DNA of 64,000 nt from Ceratopteris richardii (Eukaryota; Streptophyta; Polypodiopsida; Polypodiales; Pteridaceae), in contig CM035413.1 in assembly GCA_020310875.1 (NCBI GenBank), forward strand, positions 166,537,996 to 166,601,995. The letters are read 5' to 3'. The notes under the pieces are model-generated. The model was not told the origin of the DNA. It ran no database searches and saw only the letters and a program-made list of their open reading frames with translations. The position numbers and the translations under genes were made by a program. This document shows, piece after piece, positions 1-11,639 of this stretch (position 1 is the stretch's first letter; each line of letters begins with the position of its first letter).

Positions 1-2456
1 GTGGGATAAGGGCCCCTTGATTGTTTATGAACTTGGCTCAAGTCTTCCATAAAGGATGCCCAAAATTGTGGTAGGGTGGTTGCGAGTGCTTGGGGTTGAT
101 GCACAGATGAAAGTACGAAAGAATAAGGGTTCGTGGTAGTTGGTACATAGGTGGGAAGGTAGAGCACACCTTTAGTTGGGGCGGGTTTCCTACTACTATG
201 TGGTTGAATGGATCACATCAGACTGGTTTAAGAGGTTCGAATGCAGTAGTATATAGTGTATCTTGGAAATAGGTTGTCTAAAACTAAATGAAGGGGTGCA
301 TGTGATGATTTTGGTAGTAGTTATGGTTGCTTTGGTATGGGGTAGTGAGTTGGGAGGGGTGTGAAAGATGGGTTGTGCTCATTGGGTAGTTGTGGTGATA
401 ATATGTATTTTATGGGTTTAAGGTGGGGATTGAGGGTGTTGAGGTGAGATAGATGAGGTCTGCACAGGTCTCTACAGTCAGATCGATGGTGGAGGTTGAT
501 GTTGCTTCATGAGTGGTTGTTGCCTACTGTTATGAGATATGTATGCAGATGCTTTTTTCATGGCCTTGGCCTGGTATTCATGCATCTTTGTTCATATCGT
601 GGTTGTGGCTTTTGTAACAAGGTATATACAACTTCTACTACTCCACAGGTTTCTATCATTAGTTGGAGGGATTTGATGAAATGAAGATCCATTCCCTCTT
701 CTCCTAGGATCTGATCTATAAGTAGTTAGCCGGTCTGGAACGAGAGTTGTCCCCACTCTTGTACGCTAGTTATAATGTCATGTAACTTCTATAGCTGTGC
801 CGTGTATGATATTTCTCCTTCATGTTCTTGTTCATATTGCTCTTCCTCATCATCTTTCTGGTCTTGTTGTTCATCTTGTTGGTGCTCCTCGTTTCCATCT
901 CCATGTTGTTGGTGATCTCTTCCTTCTTCCTCTTCCAACTCTAGGTTTACATCTCTGAGTAGATAATTGAATTCAACACCACCCAATTCTTCTAGACCCA
1001 AGTCGGATGGTATGTGTGGAAAGATCAATTATGAACCATTAGTGCTGCACCTTGGCAATTAGAGTGTAAATGGGTAGACAATGCATTCTAGTGCAGGAGA
1101 GATGTTGGGTGTTAGAGTGGCTCCTCAAGGTTAGGCACATGGAATGGAACCTCTCATTCACTTGGAGGGAGGTTCAGAGGCCTTCCTTTTCTTAAATTGT
1201 TGAATTTGGTTCCAAGATAGGGCTCGTTGAAGTGGTATGTCATAAGCTAGGCACCTATAGATTATGCATGTAAGTGCACAACATCCATGTAATATTGTCT
1301 TGCATGACCATCACTTGTGGGCTTGGTGAATTTGGTATATAATCCATTGAGGAAGATGTATTGTCAAATTCTTAGTGTCTGCTAGGTATGAACTGAACCA
1401 CACTTTCTTATGGGGCATAGTGAACCTATCTTGTCTAGGGAAGGCGAAGTGCTATATGCACATTCCAAGGTGGAAAACAATATTGGGGATGATTGCCACC
1501 ATATCGTTTAGCTTGGTCAAGTTCATGTTCTTCATATTTTCAGGGACAAATTGATCCTTTTCCATCGGGATGTGCATACCATGCATGTCTAAGGCTTACC
1601 ACACTAGATTGTTGGTCAGCCGAAATTTCTTTAGCTCTTTTTGTGCGTCAAGGATGGGATGAAAAATGTGCTGGATACCCTTGGATCCTTGTTGGGCAAC
1701 AAGGTATTGATGAGCTAGTAGCATCTCATAAAGTTTGGCTTGGGAAGTTCGGCACCAAAATATCCCTCTAATCTTGCTTTGGGTCAGACATGTTGAAGCT
1801 CTTCTTCATTTTTCAAGTGCTCAAATTGTCTAGTAAATAAGTGATAATGTCCCCATACATTGTTATACTGAGTTTCTGCTTCCCACATATACGTCCTTTT
1901 GCCAAGAGGTCCTTCCACTTCACTAAACCAGTGGGAAGTCTTGTTGATGTGTGTCGTCTGGCTAACTAGGGGGGTCTTGAATTGGAATAACCTAGAGGTG
2001 ATTCAGAGTTGTGGCTCTCTCTATGGGTACTTCTATGATAAGCAGGCTCTCAATATCTATTGTCTATTGAATCGATCTTGCTTGAGAGCTTGTGCCTTCT
2101 GCCTCAACCATACTTGGTGGTGATAACTGATTTTTGGAATCTTCTAGAAGAATAAAATCACATTAGTATTGCCTCAAAGAAGAGATGAAACCTTGTTCCC
2201 CTTGCAATACCAACATGGTATCTCTAATAGTTAATGGTTAGTCAAGTGGTATAGTGAAAATGTGAGTGGGGTTTGAGGAGGTTGGTTGACATTTCTAGAT
2301 GCATACTTGTAATGTGCATTGTACTCAAAATGCATCTATCCTTCTGCAAGGGAAGTTACACAATAGGGTGAGGTGGTTTGTTACAGGATTTGACTCTCCA
2401 AACTTCCCTTATGGGATTACAAGTTTTGCTCGTAAATACACTTAATGGTTCTAGAG

Positions 2457-3088
2457 GTGAATCTACTTGGATCTAAGGCTTTTTAGGTACTCATTTCCAA
2501 GTAATACTAGGTGGGATTTTACTTGAGTATGTAGTGACAATAGATTTTTGTAGCAGTTTAGATGGGCTGGGTGTCAATGAGCACTGATTCAAAACCTAAG
2601 AGCTTAGATGTGACTAATTGAGCAATCAAGCATGTCTTATGCAATTAGATCTGTCTATGATTGTGGTCAGATTTCATCAACCACTTAGGTATCCAAATGG
2701 AGATTACTTTCTGAGGTTGATATCTTGAGTATTTGATCCTTGGCCTCTTTGGCTTCATCACCTATTTTATATGTGAATCTACTTGGATCTAAGACTTTTT
2801 AGGTACTCATTTCCAAGTAATACTAGGTGGGATTTTACTTGAGTATGTAGTGACAATAGATTTTTGTAGCAGTTTGGATGGGCTGGGTGTCAATGAGCAC
2901 TGATTCAAAACCTAAGAGCTTAGATGTGACTAATTGAGCAATCAAGCATGTCTTATGCAATTAGATCTGTCTATGATTGTGGTCAGATTTCATCAACCAC
3001 TTAGGTATCCAAATGGAGATTACTTTCTGAGGTTGATATCTTGAGTATTTGATCCTTGGCCTCTTTGGCTTCATCACCTTTTTATATG
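2457..3088. repeat. Tandem duplication with 316-bp period inside G1
   Basis: The segment starting GTGAATCTACTTGGATCTAA at 2457 recurs at 2773. The two copies, about 2457-2772 and 2773-3088, are nearly identical over their whole length, so the duplication is much younger than G1 itself. It lies in the stretch between the third reading frame and the second protease-like domain. I see no gene in it. Confidence 0.9.
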
Positions 3089-3361
3089 TACTTGTGGTCC
3101 AGACAATGGAGCAAGTGGTTGCCCAGTCTTGCATCTCCAGATTTGCTTCATACCATGAATCACCTTCCTTCGAGCTAATTTTTGACAGTGGGATTCCATT
3201 GTTTGCTCCATCTGCTTCTTTGGTTTTTTTGCTTGATGTTTATTGATAGTATTTGGAAAAGAAGGGAGATCCATTATTCCTCCCATCACATCTTTAGTGG
3301 TTGCATCCTCCTGCATCATAGAGATTTGGACAAGAACAATATCTTTATCTAGATGATTAAC

Positions 3362-3896
3362 CTAAGAAGGACCAATAATTAGTGACTTTCCTAATTTAGT
3401 GAGTGTGGAACTTCTTAGTTTGATTGTGACACATTGATTGATCACCCAAACTTGCAGAAATCCACTTCTTAGGTTCAAGTTGATTGCATGATCATAGATC
3501 CAATCTTGACCCAAAATGAGAGGTTCTGTAAGATCCTCATCATCAAACACTAGTAGCTTGACTATCATCTCGACGTCTTGAATGGAGATAGGAAGTTCCA
3601 CTTCACCCATGCAAGGGGTTTCCACTCCTCCCAATCCTATGAAACATGCTTCAATAGGATTGATGCATAATTGCATGTTTTAACAGCATGAAAATCTAAT
3701 CGGTCACCCTTGAGTCAATCAAGGCCTTAGCAGTCTTTATAACCTTGCCTTGTCCTACTTCTACGATGATAGAGGGACATCTATCAACTATGCGGTGAGG
3801 GGTAACACTCTTGGCTTGGCACATCACCATGTGATACCTTGGAGCCTTGTGATTCACTAACCTAGGTTGATCTCTACCTTGTCTCCTTAATTTCAT
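3362..3896 (-). mobile_element. G1 part: second retropepsin-like domain remnant
   Basis: On the minus strand this stretch encodes recognisable pieces of the aspartic-protease-like domain that lies downstream of integrase in GA. The residues LGGVETPCMGEVELPI and LILGQDW are shared with GA at about 17160-17290. The glycine-rich flap-like part and the LGQDW block are the clearest matches. The family function would be proteolysis, but that is inferred from fold resemblance only. This is a fossil piece of a broken element. Confidence 0.7.
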
Positions 3897-4353
3897 ACAT
3901 CGGATATGTTATAAGGCTTCTACCTCGGCTTCTTCTCTAATTTGTTGCTGCTCTTCTTTCCATTTCTTCGTAGTGTTGTGTCGAATTAAAACCCGTCCCC
4001 TAAGGGTTCTTGGTAAAGCTTCATGCGATACCCACTAATGAAGCTTGGTAGTACTTATTACCATCTAAAGTAGCTAACTAGATAGCTCCACTCATTGATA
4101 TCTTGTTGATTATCATAGGTCCATAGCCAAACTTTTCTGATTCTCTAGCATATTGCTTTAGTGTATATATCAAGATTAAATCTCTTTTCAAGCCTTTATC
4201 TTTTACATGTGCATCTAAGTATTCCTTTCTTCTTTTCTTGGATGTGTAGATCTCTATTTCTACTCTTAGTCGAGTTTCTCTTAATCGTTCTTAATCGATG
4301 ATCCTAGAAGATAACTCCTGGCCAGTCCATTGATGCTCTTGTGATACCTTTAA

Positions 4354-4726
4354 TGTTGAGATATCAAGCTCAACATGTGATGATCTAGGATGACACGTAT
4401 CCGTTTTTCATTTCTCTGACATGTATAGTGGTCATGACAGTATAAGTTAGGGATACTTCATTGAGCTTTACTAGATTTATCTACCAAGAGTGATGGCACA
4501 TTTTTTTTTTGCTAGCTCACTCATTCAGACATTAGGATTTTCCTTATGTATTGTTCTTTATATATTGCACTAGTTATATTGTTGTTTTAGGTCATTCTTG
4601 TATATTCCTTTTGTGTAATAGAAGAAGAAGAAGATCATTCTTCCTTGCTTCAATTTGGGTGTATGCTTCTCTTTGATTGTGAGAGTGTGTGTGTGAGCTC
4701 TCTTCCTTATCTCCTTCCTTGTGACA
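4354..4726 (+). repeat. C1 5' LTR
   Basis: This 373-bp LTR starts TGTTGAGATATCAAGC and ends CCTTGTGACA, matching 38251-38627. TTTAA lies just before it. TTTATATATT near 4557 is a possible TATA element. Confidence 0.9.
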
Positions 4727-4739
4727 TGGTATTAGAGCC
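4727..4739 (+). other. C1 primer binding site (tRNA-iMet type)
   Basis: TGGTATTAGAGCC directly follows the LTR terminus CA. It is one base from the usual plant copia primer site TGGTATCAGAGC, which pairs with the 3' end of initiator tRNA-Met. Confidence 0.9.
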
Positions 4740-4781
4740 AGCATGGCTGTAGAGAGCTCATGGAGAAAGCCCACAGTGAAT

Positions 4782-5230
4782 TGCTTGAACATCAAGCTTT
4801 CATTATGGTTGAGGTGGACACGATCTTCATCAAATCCATAATGTGAATGATGCCACATATACTCCTTATCCTCAAGAGTCTATACAAATACTCCAAAACA
4901 TTTGTACATTAAGTAGATTTTTTATTTGAAGCAATACATATACTCTTTGATCATTGCTTGGTTCCATTTCAATTCTCTGCTCCTTCTCAAACTCAATCAA
5001 CTTGCAGAGATTGCTGCTCTCTCTATAGAGCTCCAAATCAAATTTTTAAGAACTCATTGGAAAGTTACAATTATCTACTTTATGTATAGAAATTTGCACG
5101 TCATTTGGTTCATTAATTGTAGAGAAGTCTAAGTTTTATAATCTCGAGGTCATTCTTCGCACATCCTTGAGGATGACACAAGTTCAATGTTAAGGTGATT
5201 GCTCCTTCATTGGCCTCTCCAAGCTTCTCC
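4782..5230 (+). repeat. C3 5' LTR
   Basis: From about 4792 this aligns with the second LTR from 8943 (CATTATGGTTGAGGTGGACA against CATTATGCTTGAGGTGAACA), through to TGCTCCTTCATTGG near 5213. It is shorter than the 3' copy. A weak primer-site match, CGGTAGCAGAGC, lies at about 5243. Confidence 0.75.
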
Positions 5231-8200
5231 AAATTCTTTTAGCGGTAGCAGAGCAACTTTAAGATGGGAGATGGCTTTCCATCAATGATTGAGAAGCTTG
5301 ATTGACGTAATTATGCTGCTTGGCAAATCAGAGTGTGGGGCTTATTTGCAAGGAAGAAACCTATATGGGATTGTATCAGGTGATGAAGCAATGCTTATTC
5401 CAAGATCAAAAGGAGGACCTACTCAAGAGGAAACAGATAGGCTCACACTTTCGTGTGCAAGGGATGCTCAAGCAAGGTCATACATATTGAAATCTATCTC
5501 TGATTTTCTATTACCATATATTAGAGGATGAAAGATATCTCAAGAGACTTGGGATGCCCTAGAGGCTTTCTTTTCTACTAGTATAAAAGCAAGGAAGAAC
5601 CATCTTTGGAATGAGTTCAACTTGATGAAGAAGAATCCAAAACAATCCATCAGTGAGTTTGTTACAACGATCAAGGAGGTTGCTAATCAACTGGCATCCA
5701 TTAGAGAGATGATTGAAGAAGAGACCATCATGAGGCAAATTCTCAATGGGATTAGAGGTGAAAAGTAATGGAAATCTTTTGCCACAGCGTATGATCTCAT
5801 CATGTATGTGAAAACTCTAGACCATAACATCTTTGTTGGACAACTCTTCAATCAAGAGACCATCAATAGTATAAAGGAATGTAACTCCTATCATGGTAAT
5901 TCAACTAGTGCTCTATATGCAGATAAGAAGGAAAAGAAGCTTAAAGGCAAGAAGAAGGAAGAAGATGAAGAGGAGACTTCCCAAGCCAACTTTGAAGGCA
6001 AGAGAAAGTGGAAAGGGAAGAAGAAAGGACCAAAGCATGAAAAGACTAAAGGTCGGAATGTTCAACCTTGTGCCATTTGTGATATGACTAACCACACCAC
6101 TCAAAATTGCTAGTTCAATGGGAAGACCCAAAATGGAAGTGGAAGAGGTGGATATGGCAGCAATAGAGGTAGAGATGGACACAACTTCAACAATAACAAT
6201 AGAGGCCATAACAGAAGGGACTACAATAGTTATTCTAAATATCAACAACATGAAGACTCATTGCTCTTGATGAATCTAAGCCACAAGGAAGGTAAAGTAG
6301 ATTATCATTTATTCTATATAGATTTAGGATGTTCAAATCATGTTGCAAGCAACATAGCTCTCTAATCTGATTTGAAAATTCCAAAGCATAGACATGAAGT
6401 TCAAACAGGGGATGGCACAAAGCATTGTAGGGATAAGATTGGTAATGTCAAAGCTTCAAATGGAAGGACAAATATTCTGAGCAAGGTACTCTATGTTCCC
6501 GCTATTACAAGAAACCTAATAAGTTTAGGCCAAATAGTTGAGCTTGCAAGCTAGGTTCACCCAACATGGAGCTTTTGTGGAAGGTCCATGTCAAGGCTTC
6601 AAGAAGATAGCCAGAGGTGAAAAGCATGGTAGGATCTTTACTTTTGAAGTAGGAGAAAACAAAGACATAACTCTATTCAACTTTGGGTCTTAAACTCTAA
6701 GTGAGCTTGAAGTGTGGCATAAGAGGCTAGCTCATGTGAATGAAAGAACCTTGAAAGATATATGCAGGGATCAAAGTGTTCTTGGATTACCAAACATATT
6801 AAAGCAACACATGATCAACATATGTGATGCATGTTAGATTGGGAAGGCACAAATACAACCATTCAACCACAAAGACTATATCCACAACAACTTATTGGAC
6901 TTGGTACATACAAATATATGGGGACCAAGTTAAGAACCTACATTGATAGGATCAAGGTATTATGTCTCATTTATTGATGACCATAGTAGATGGACTATTT
7001 TGTACTTTATCAAGAGTAAGAATGAAGTGTTTGATTGCTTCAAAAAGTATCTAGCACATATGGAGAATCATACAGGTAGATTACTCAAGAAGCTCAGATT
7101 TGATGGAGGAGGAGAATACTTCTCCAAAGAGTTTGACGAGTCCTGCAAGATAAAGGTATCAAAAGAGAAGTGACAAGGTACGCTCCTTAACTGAATGGAA
7201 TCATAGAGAAGAGAAACAAGACATTGGTTGGATAAGCCAGAACAATGCTTAAAGAGAAGAGGTTGCCACATTATCTATGGGCAAAGGCCATTTCAACTAC
7301 TATGTACCTTGTCAATAGACTACCATTCAAATCACTTCAAGATATTACTCCTTATGAAGCATGGTATGGAAGAAAACCTAGTCTTGGGCATTTCAAGGTC
7401 TTTGGTTGTTTATCTTATGATCATATACCATCACAAATAAGAGGTAAGATAGATGAAAGGGCAACAAAGGCAGTGTTTATTACGTATGACTCAACTCAAA
7501 TGGGGTTAGAGGTTCTATAATCCTTCAACCAAGCAATTCACTACAAGTAGGGATGTGTTTGAAGAACACATGTCTTGGTATGATGAAGACAAACAAGAGG
7601 TACCTCTATTATATGATCTTGATTCTGATTCTCATCAATTAGGAAGCAATTGGGATACACAGGTCAAGGATCCAGGAAGTGATGCAGATGATGACCAAGA
7701 TGAAAAGGAAAAGGTTTACAAGCTATAGAAGTCAAGAAGCAAAGCAAAGATGCATGAGTGTGGAGAATGCTCCAAGCAAGCACCTAGAAGGTCAACAAGG
7801 GAGAAAAGACAACTACAAAGATATGGATATGATTCAACATTTGTTACTAAGCATTCAATCTACTTGGCAAAGGACCCAATTTCAGAGGAATCCTCAACCT
7901 ATGAAGAGGCAAAGGAAAACCCTAATTGGGAAAAGGTCATGAAAGAAGAAGTTGATGCATTGAGGGACATGGACATTTCAGATTTGGTTCCAATGTCACC
8001 CAATCAAAAGGTAATTGGTTGCAGATAAAGAAACTCAGATGGATCAATTTTTTGGTACAAGGCAAGATTAGTTTCCAAAGGATGCTCACAAACTCATGGT
8101 ATAGACTATGAGGAAACATTCTCACTAGCTGCAAAGATGACTACAATTAGAACATTGATAAGTGTAGCTGCTGCAAGAAATTAGAGACTCCTTCAACATG

Positions 8201-8400
8201 ATGTGGAAAATGCATTCCTAAATGAAGAAGTATACATGTCACAACCATCAGGTTTTGAAAACCCTAATCATGCATCTTATGTTTGCAAACTTAAGAAAGC
8301 ATTGTATGGATTGAAACAATCTCCTAGAGCTTGGAATTACATGTTGGTTATATACCTTCAAGATCAAGGGTTCATACCTTATCCTTACTCTTCAGATTTG

Positions 8401-8445
8401 GATACCTTCATTAAGCGTCCCAAAGGGACACTTAATGAAGGTATC
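8401..8445. repeat. Inverted repeat between two direct repeats, in C3
   Basis: GATACCTTCATTAAG at 8401 is answered by its exact reverse complement ending at 8445. The arms extend to 21 bp with one mismatch around a 3-base AAA loop. A 25-bp direct repeat (TATCCTTACTCTTCAG onward) flanks it at 8380-8404 and 8449-8473. The pattern fits a local template switch during copying. Confidence 0.85.
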
Positions 8446-8932
8446 TATTATCCTTACTCTTCAGATTTGGATATCAAAATCTATTCAGATGTAGATTGGG
8501 AAGGAGCAAAGGATGATAGAAGAAGTACCTCTCGATACTTAGCATTTGCAAGTTCAAAATTGGTGTCATGGGGTTCCAAGAAGCAACCAACATTTGATTT
8601 ATCTTCAATTGAAGAAGAATATAGTGGTCCAACTATTGCAACTCAAGAAGCAATATGGCTCAAGGAGTTGGAGATAATGTAAGTTCCATGCATTTGGCTA
8701 CAAATCCAATTTTTCATGCAAGGACAAAGCACATAGAAGTCCATTACTACTTTTTAAGAGAGAAGCTTATGGCAAAGGAAGTTGACATTTCATTTATTCC
8801 TATTGAGAAGCAAATATTAGACATAATGATAAAGGCACTTGATGGGATAAAGCTTTTTAGATTCAAAGCTATGGCAGGTATTCAACCTATCAAAAAGTGA
8901 AGACTCAAGCATACTTTAACTTGAGAGGGAGT

Positions 8933-9667
8933 TGTTGGAAGATCAAGAATTCATTATGCTTGAGGTGAACATGATCTTCATCAAATCCATCATTTGAATG
9001 ATGCCACATATATTCCTTGTAGAGTTCTAATTGCATTCATTTATTGTATTGAGTTATTAATCACATATGATCACTTTCTTATGTAAGTTGCAAAGCATTT
9101 ACCTTTGTAAAAGAGAAAATTAAAAGGCCTAAAAGTCAGGAGTTAGAAGTGGTTGGAATTGATTCTCAATCAATCAAACAAAAAGTAGATATGACTTCAA
9201 CTTTGTGTTTTCCTAGCTTGTAGGAAAAGATTCAATCAATCTAAACTATCAAATTTGCCTAATTTTGAATTCAAATTTATGAAGAAAAGGCGTGGTCATA
9301 TCCTCAAGAGTCTATATAAAGACTCCAAAACATTTGTACATTGAATAGATTGTTGATTTGAAGCAATACATATACTCTTTGATCATTGCTTGGTGCCATT
9401 TCAATTCTCTACTCCTCCTTCCTCAGACTTAGTCAACTTGTAGAGATTGTTGCGCTCTTTACATAGCTCCAAATCAAGTTTTTAAGCATGCATTGGAAAG
9501 TTATAACTGTCTAGTTTATGTATATAGACTTTCAAGTCATTTGGTTCATTGATTTTTGATAAATTCAAGTTTTACAGTCTTGGGGTCATTCTTTGCACAT
9601 CCTTGATAAATTGGGATGACACTAGTTTAGTGTGAAGGTGATTGCTCCTTCATTGGCTCATATAAAT
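8933..9667 (+). repeat. C3 3' LTR (main recognised part)
   Basis: It begins TGTTGGAAGATCAAG after the purine-rich TTGAGAGGGAG and matches the 5' LTR in two blocks, about 8943-9020 and 9300-9655. The terminus is not resolved, because the sequences diverge after CTCCTTCATTGGC. Confidence 0.7.
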
Positions 9668-10540
9668 TATGGATTTTATGCATTTTAGCAAGTCAAATTT
9701 GTGTATTACACTCCCTTAAGAGGAATTTTTCCAATTATTACTATGATGACTATTCTTAGTGTTTGAAGTCATAACTTCCATCCATTTTTAAAAGGTTTTT
9801 CTAAGCTAATCAAGATGCAATTTATCTCATCAACTTGTTCTTATTGATGTTCCAAAGTACCTATTGGGTTTTATTGCACTAAACACAAGCCTAAAAGGTC
9901 TACGTTCATATCCAAAGAGCTAGGTTTGATCCTATGTTGGTTTGTTGGACCAACTTCACCACTTGACCACTCAATTTTCCAAGCCTCTCCAAGCTTCTCC
10001 AATTTCTTTCATGAAGAGTATGCGAGAAGGCGTGGAGAAAGCATGATTCAAAAATGGCAACTCAATTTTGTTGGTTTGTTGGACCAACTTCACCACTTGA
10101 CAAATCAATTTTCCAAGCCTCTCCAAGCTTCTCCAACTTCTTTCATGAAGAGTATGCGAGAAGGCGTGGAGAAAGCATGATTCAAAAATGACGTCAGATT
10201 GCTATGAAACTTGGCATGAAGGTAGAAAGAATCAAAATATTTTTGAGAATTATTCCTTTAGGATCACTTGATTTTGCTAGGTTTCTGTTTTGTAGCTATC
10301 TCAACCCTCATTTCGAGCCCACAAGGTGAGGCCCATAGAAAAACCAAGTCAGTTTGCAAAACTGTAACATGCATCTTGTTCTGCAATGCTGAAATATTCC
10401 AGATCCATAATTTTAAGCGACTCTATGTATTGTTGGTACAAAAAAACTGTGTTTTTCTGAGGTCAAACTGTCATGTCATAGTGCGACAATATTCAAGCAG
10501 TATTGCTTTTAGTGTTTTTGGAGTGTTGTGAATTACTGCA
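9668..10540. other. Unassigned stretch between C3 and C1 gag
   Basis: I recognise no gene here. It contains the 134-bp tandem duplication listed separately. The words CCTCTCCAAGCTTCTCCAA near 9985 and 10116 also occur at 5214, at the end of the C3 5' LTR. That suggests at least part of this stretch is C3 LTR or an insertion into it. About 10190-10528 has no recognised similarity in the window. Confidence 0.5.
9936..10190. repeat. Tandem duplication with 134-bp period
   Basis: GTTGGTTTGTTGGACCAACT begins at 9936 and again at 10070. The copies match to GATTCAAAAATG at 10056 and 10190 with only a few differences. Each copy contains the short inverted pair TTGTTGG and CCAA. No coding content is seen. 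Confidence 0.95.
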
Positions 10541-10969
10541 AAAATGACAGAGGGAGATGGAATGAGTTAGCTTATGAGCGATAAGCTGGACAAGAATAAC
10601 TTGTATGCTTGAAGATTTAGAATGATGAATTTTTTGATGGGAAAAGGCTATTGGAAGTCCATCGAAGGAGAGAAGAAAAATGCTCCCCATTTACCAGAGA
10701 GGAATTAGACTATGGACCAGTTAAGAGTAATATGATCAATGTAATTAAGGAGCACGAAAGGTAATGTATTGGCTATTTTTCAGCATACAAGATAGCACGA
10801 TTAGACACATACATGATGCTAGGACTCTGAAAGAGGCTTGGAATAATTTGGTCACATTGTATGGGATCAATACAAAGGCACAAAAATTGTAACTCAAGAA
10901 CATGCTGCATACATTGGAGAAAAAGGGCATGTCGATAAGTGACTACACCCTCAAAATCAAAAGCATATG

Positions 10970-11609
10970 TGTTGCTCTAGCACAATGGTGAGAACCACGT
11001 TAAGAAGCTTCACCTCCTTAATTGTTAATCCGCGGAAGAGATAGGAGTGATTTGAAGATCGTGAATGTGAGATGAAGTGAGAGTGAAGGTGAGAAGCATA
11101 GAAATGCACACACACATACACACACACTACGAAGAGACAAGCAAGACACAATGGAAGGTGAGAAATCAACTCTATTACTCAAGAACACTATTACAAGCTC
11201 AAAAGAACTCTAACCTCAAACAAGCTAACCTCCAAAATGAGCTCTCTAGCTCTTTTTATAGTTTCTAGACTAGTTTTGACCGGTTTCACATCTAGTGACC
11301 GGCATAGTTAAAAATAAGTTCCTAGATGCTATTTGGAAGGGTAAACGATGTCTAAAAATAACGAAAATTGATACGCTTGTTCTACCTAAGCTCCTCAAGC
11401 TCGAGGACTCCTCGGCTTGCACAAAATGGAGCTAAGGATTACAAAATGGGGTTTCCTATGTTACATATGTTACAATAGTGATAAAAATCACTGTTGGAGG
11501 TTTTTGAAAAGTATTTTTAAAACATGATTCTTTGAAAAAAGATTCGACTGGCTCCCTGCTCCGTCTTTACATACTTCCGTGTCTTCTATGCCTCTGGCTG
11601 CTTCCAACA
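10970..11609 (-). repeat. GA 3' LTR
   Basis: This 640-bp LTR runs TGTTGCTCTAGC to GCTTCCAACA on the plus strand, with 5-bp inverted termini TGTTG and CAACA. It carries an (AC)n-like stretch at about 11107-11129. ATATG lies outside it and the purine tract inside it. Confidence 0.95.
11251..11260 (-). promoter_or_regulatory. TATA box in GA 3' LTR
   Basis: On the minus strand the sequence reads TATAAAAAGA, about 350 bp into the LTR. The same site is at 34093-34102 and 58875-58884 in the sister LTRs. Confidence 0.6.
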
Positions 11610-11624
11610 CCCCCCTCCCTCTCG
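11610..11624 (-). other. GA polypurine tract
   Basis: On the minus strand CGAGAGGGAGGGGGG directly abuts the inner LTR edge, where the plus-strand primer is expected. GB has the same tract at 59234-59248. Confidence 0.9.
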
Positions 11625-11639
11625 CTTCTGTCGTCCCTG

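Larger units (their letters stand above)
1..4353 (-). mobile_element. G1: old Ty3/gypsy element, 3' part (outermost layer of left nest)
   Basis: This is a decayed minus-strand gypsy element of the same broad family as GA. The block at about 1340-1480 aligns by eye with GA ORF3 DNA near 15300-15450. A Glu/Gln/Asp-rich stretch near 790-1030 matches the acidic part of ORF3. About 3360-3890 matches the second protease-like domain of GA, with LGGVETPCMGEVELPI and LILGQDW recognisable. From about 3890 to 4353 it resembles the integrase C-terminal region. The element runs off the left edge, so its 3' LTR is not seen. It is cut at 4353 by copia element C1 and resumes at 38633. It is broken, with well over ten breaks, and is clearly older than GA. 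The family assignment is secure; details in 1-800 and 1500-3000 are weak. Confidence 0.8.
4782..10528 (+). mobile_element. C3: decayed Ty1/copia element inside C1
   Basis: C3 is a plus-strand copia element. Its first LTR begins at about 4782 and its second at 8933. Parts in order: gag from about 5265 (MGDGFPSMIEKLD), a basic region with a CX2CX4HX4C knuckle near 6080, protease-like near 6320, integrase about 6700-7500 (FDGGGEYFSKEF), RT about 7900-8340 ([12 protein letters not shown]) and RNase H to about 8890. Its closest relative here is C4. It is broken, with more than ten breaks. The left edge is good. The right edge is uncertain: TGAAT at 4777-4781 recurs at 10529-10533 just before C1 gag, which is a candidate target duplication, but the LTR terminus there does not match well. 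Confidence 0.75.

Noticed and set aside
496-2123. Small plus-strand frames in the first 2 kb as host genes
   Set aside because: The region aligns with minus-strand G1 ORF3 DNA; the plus-strand frames are short and without recognisable features.
11107-11129. (AC)n-like microsatellite as an independent feature
   Set aside because: It is part of the LTR and recurs at the same place in all three LTRs of the family.
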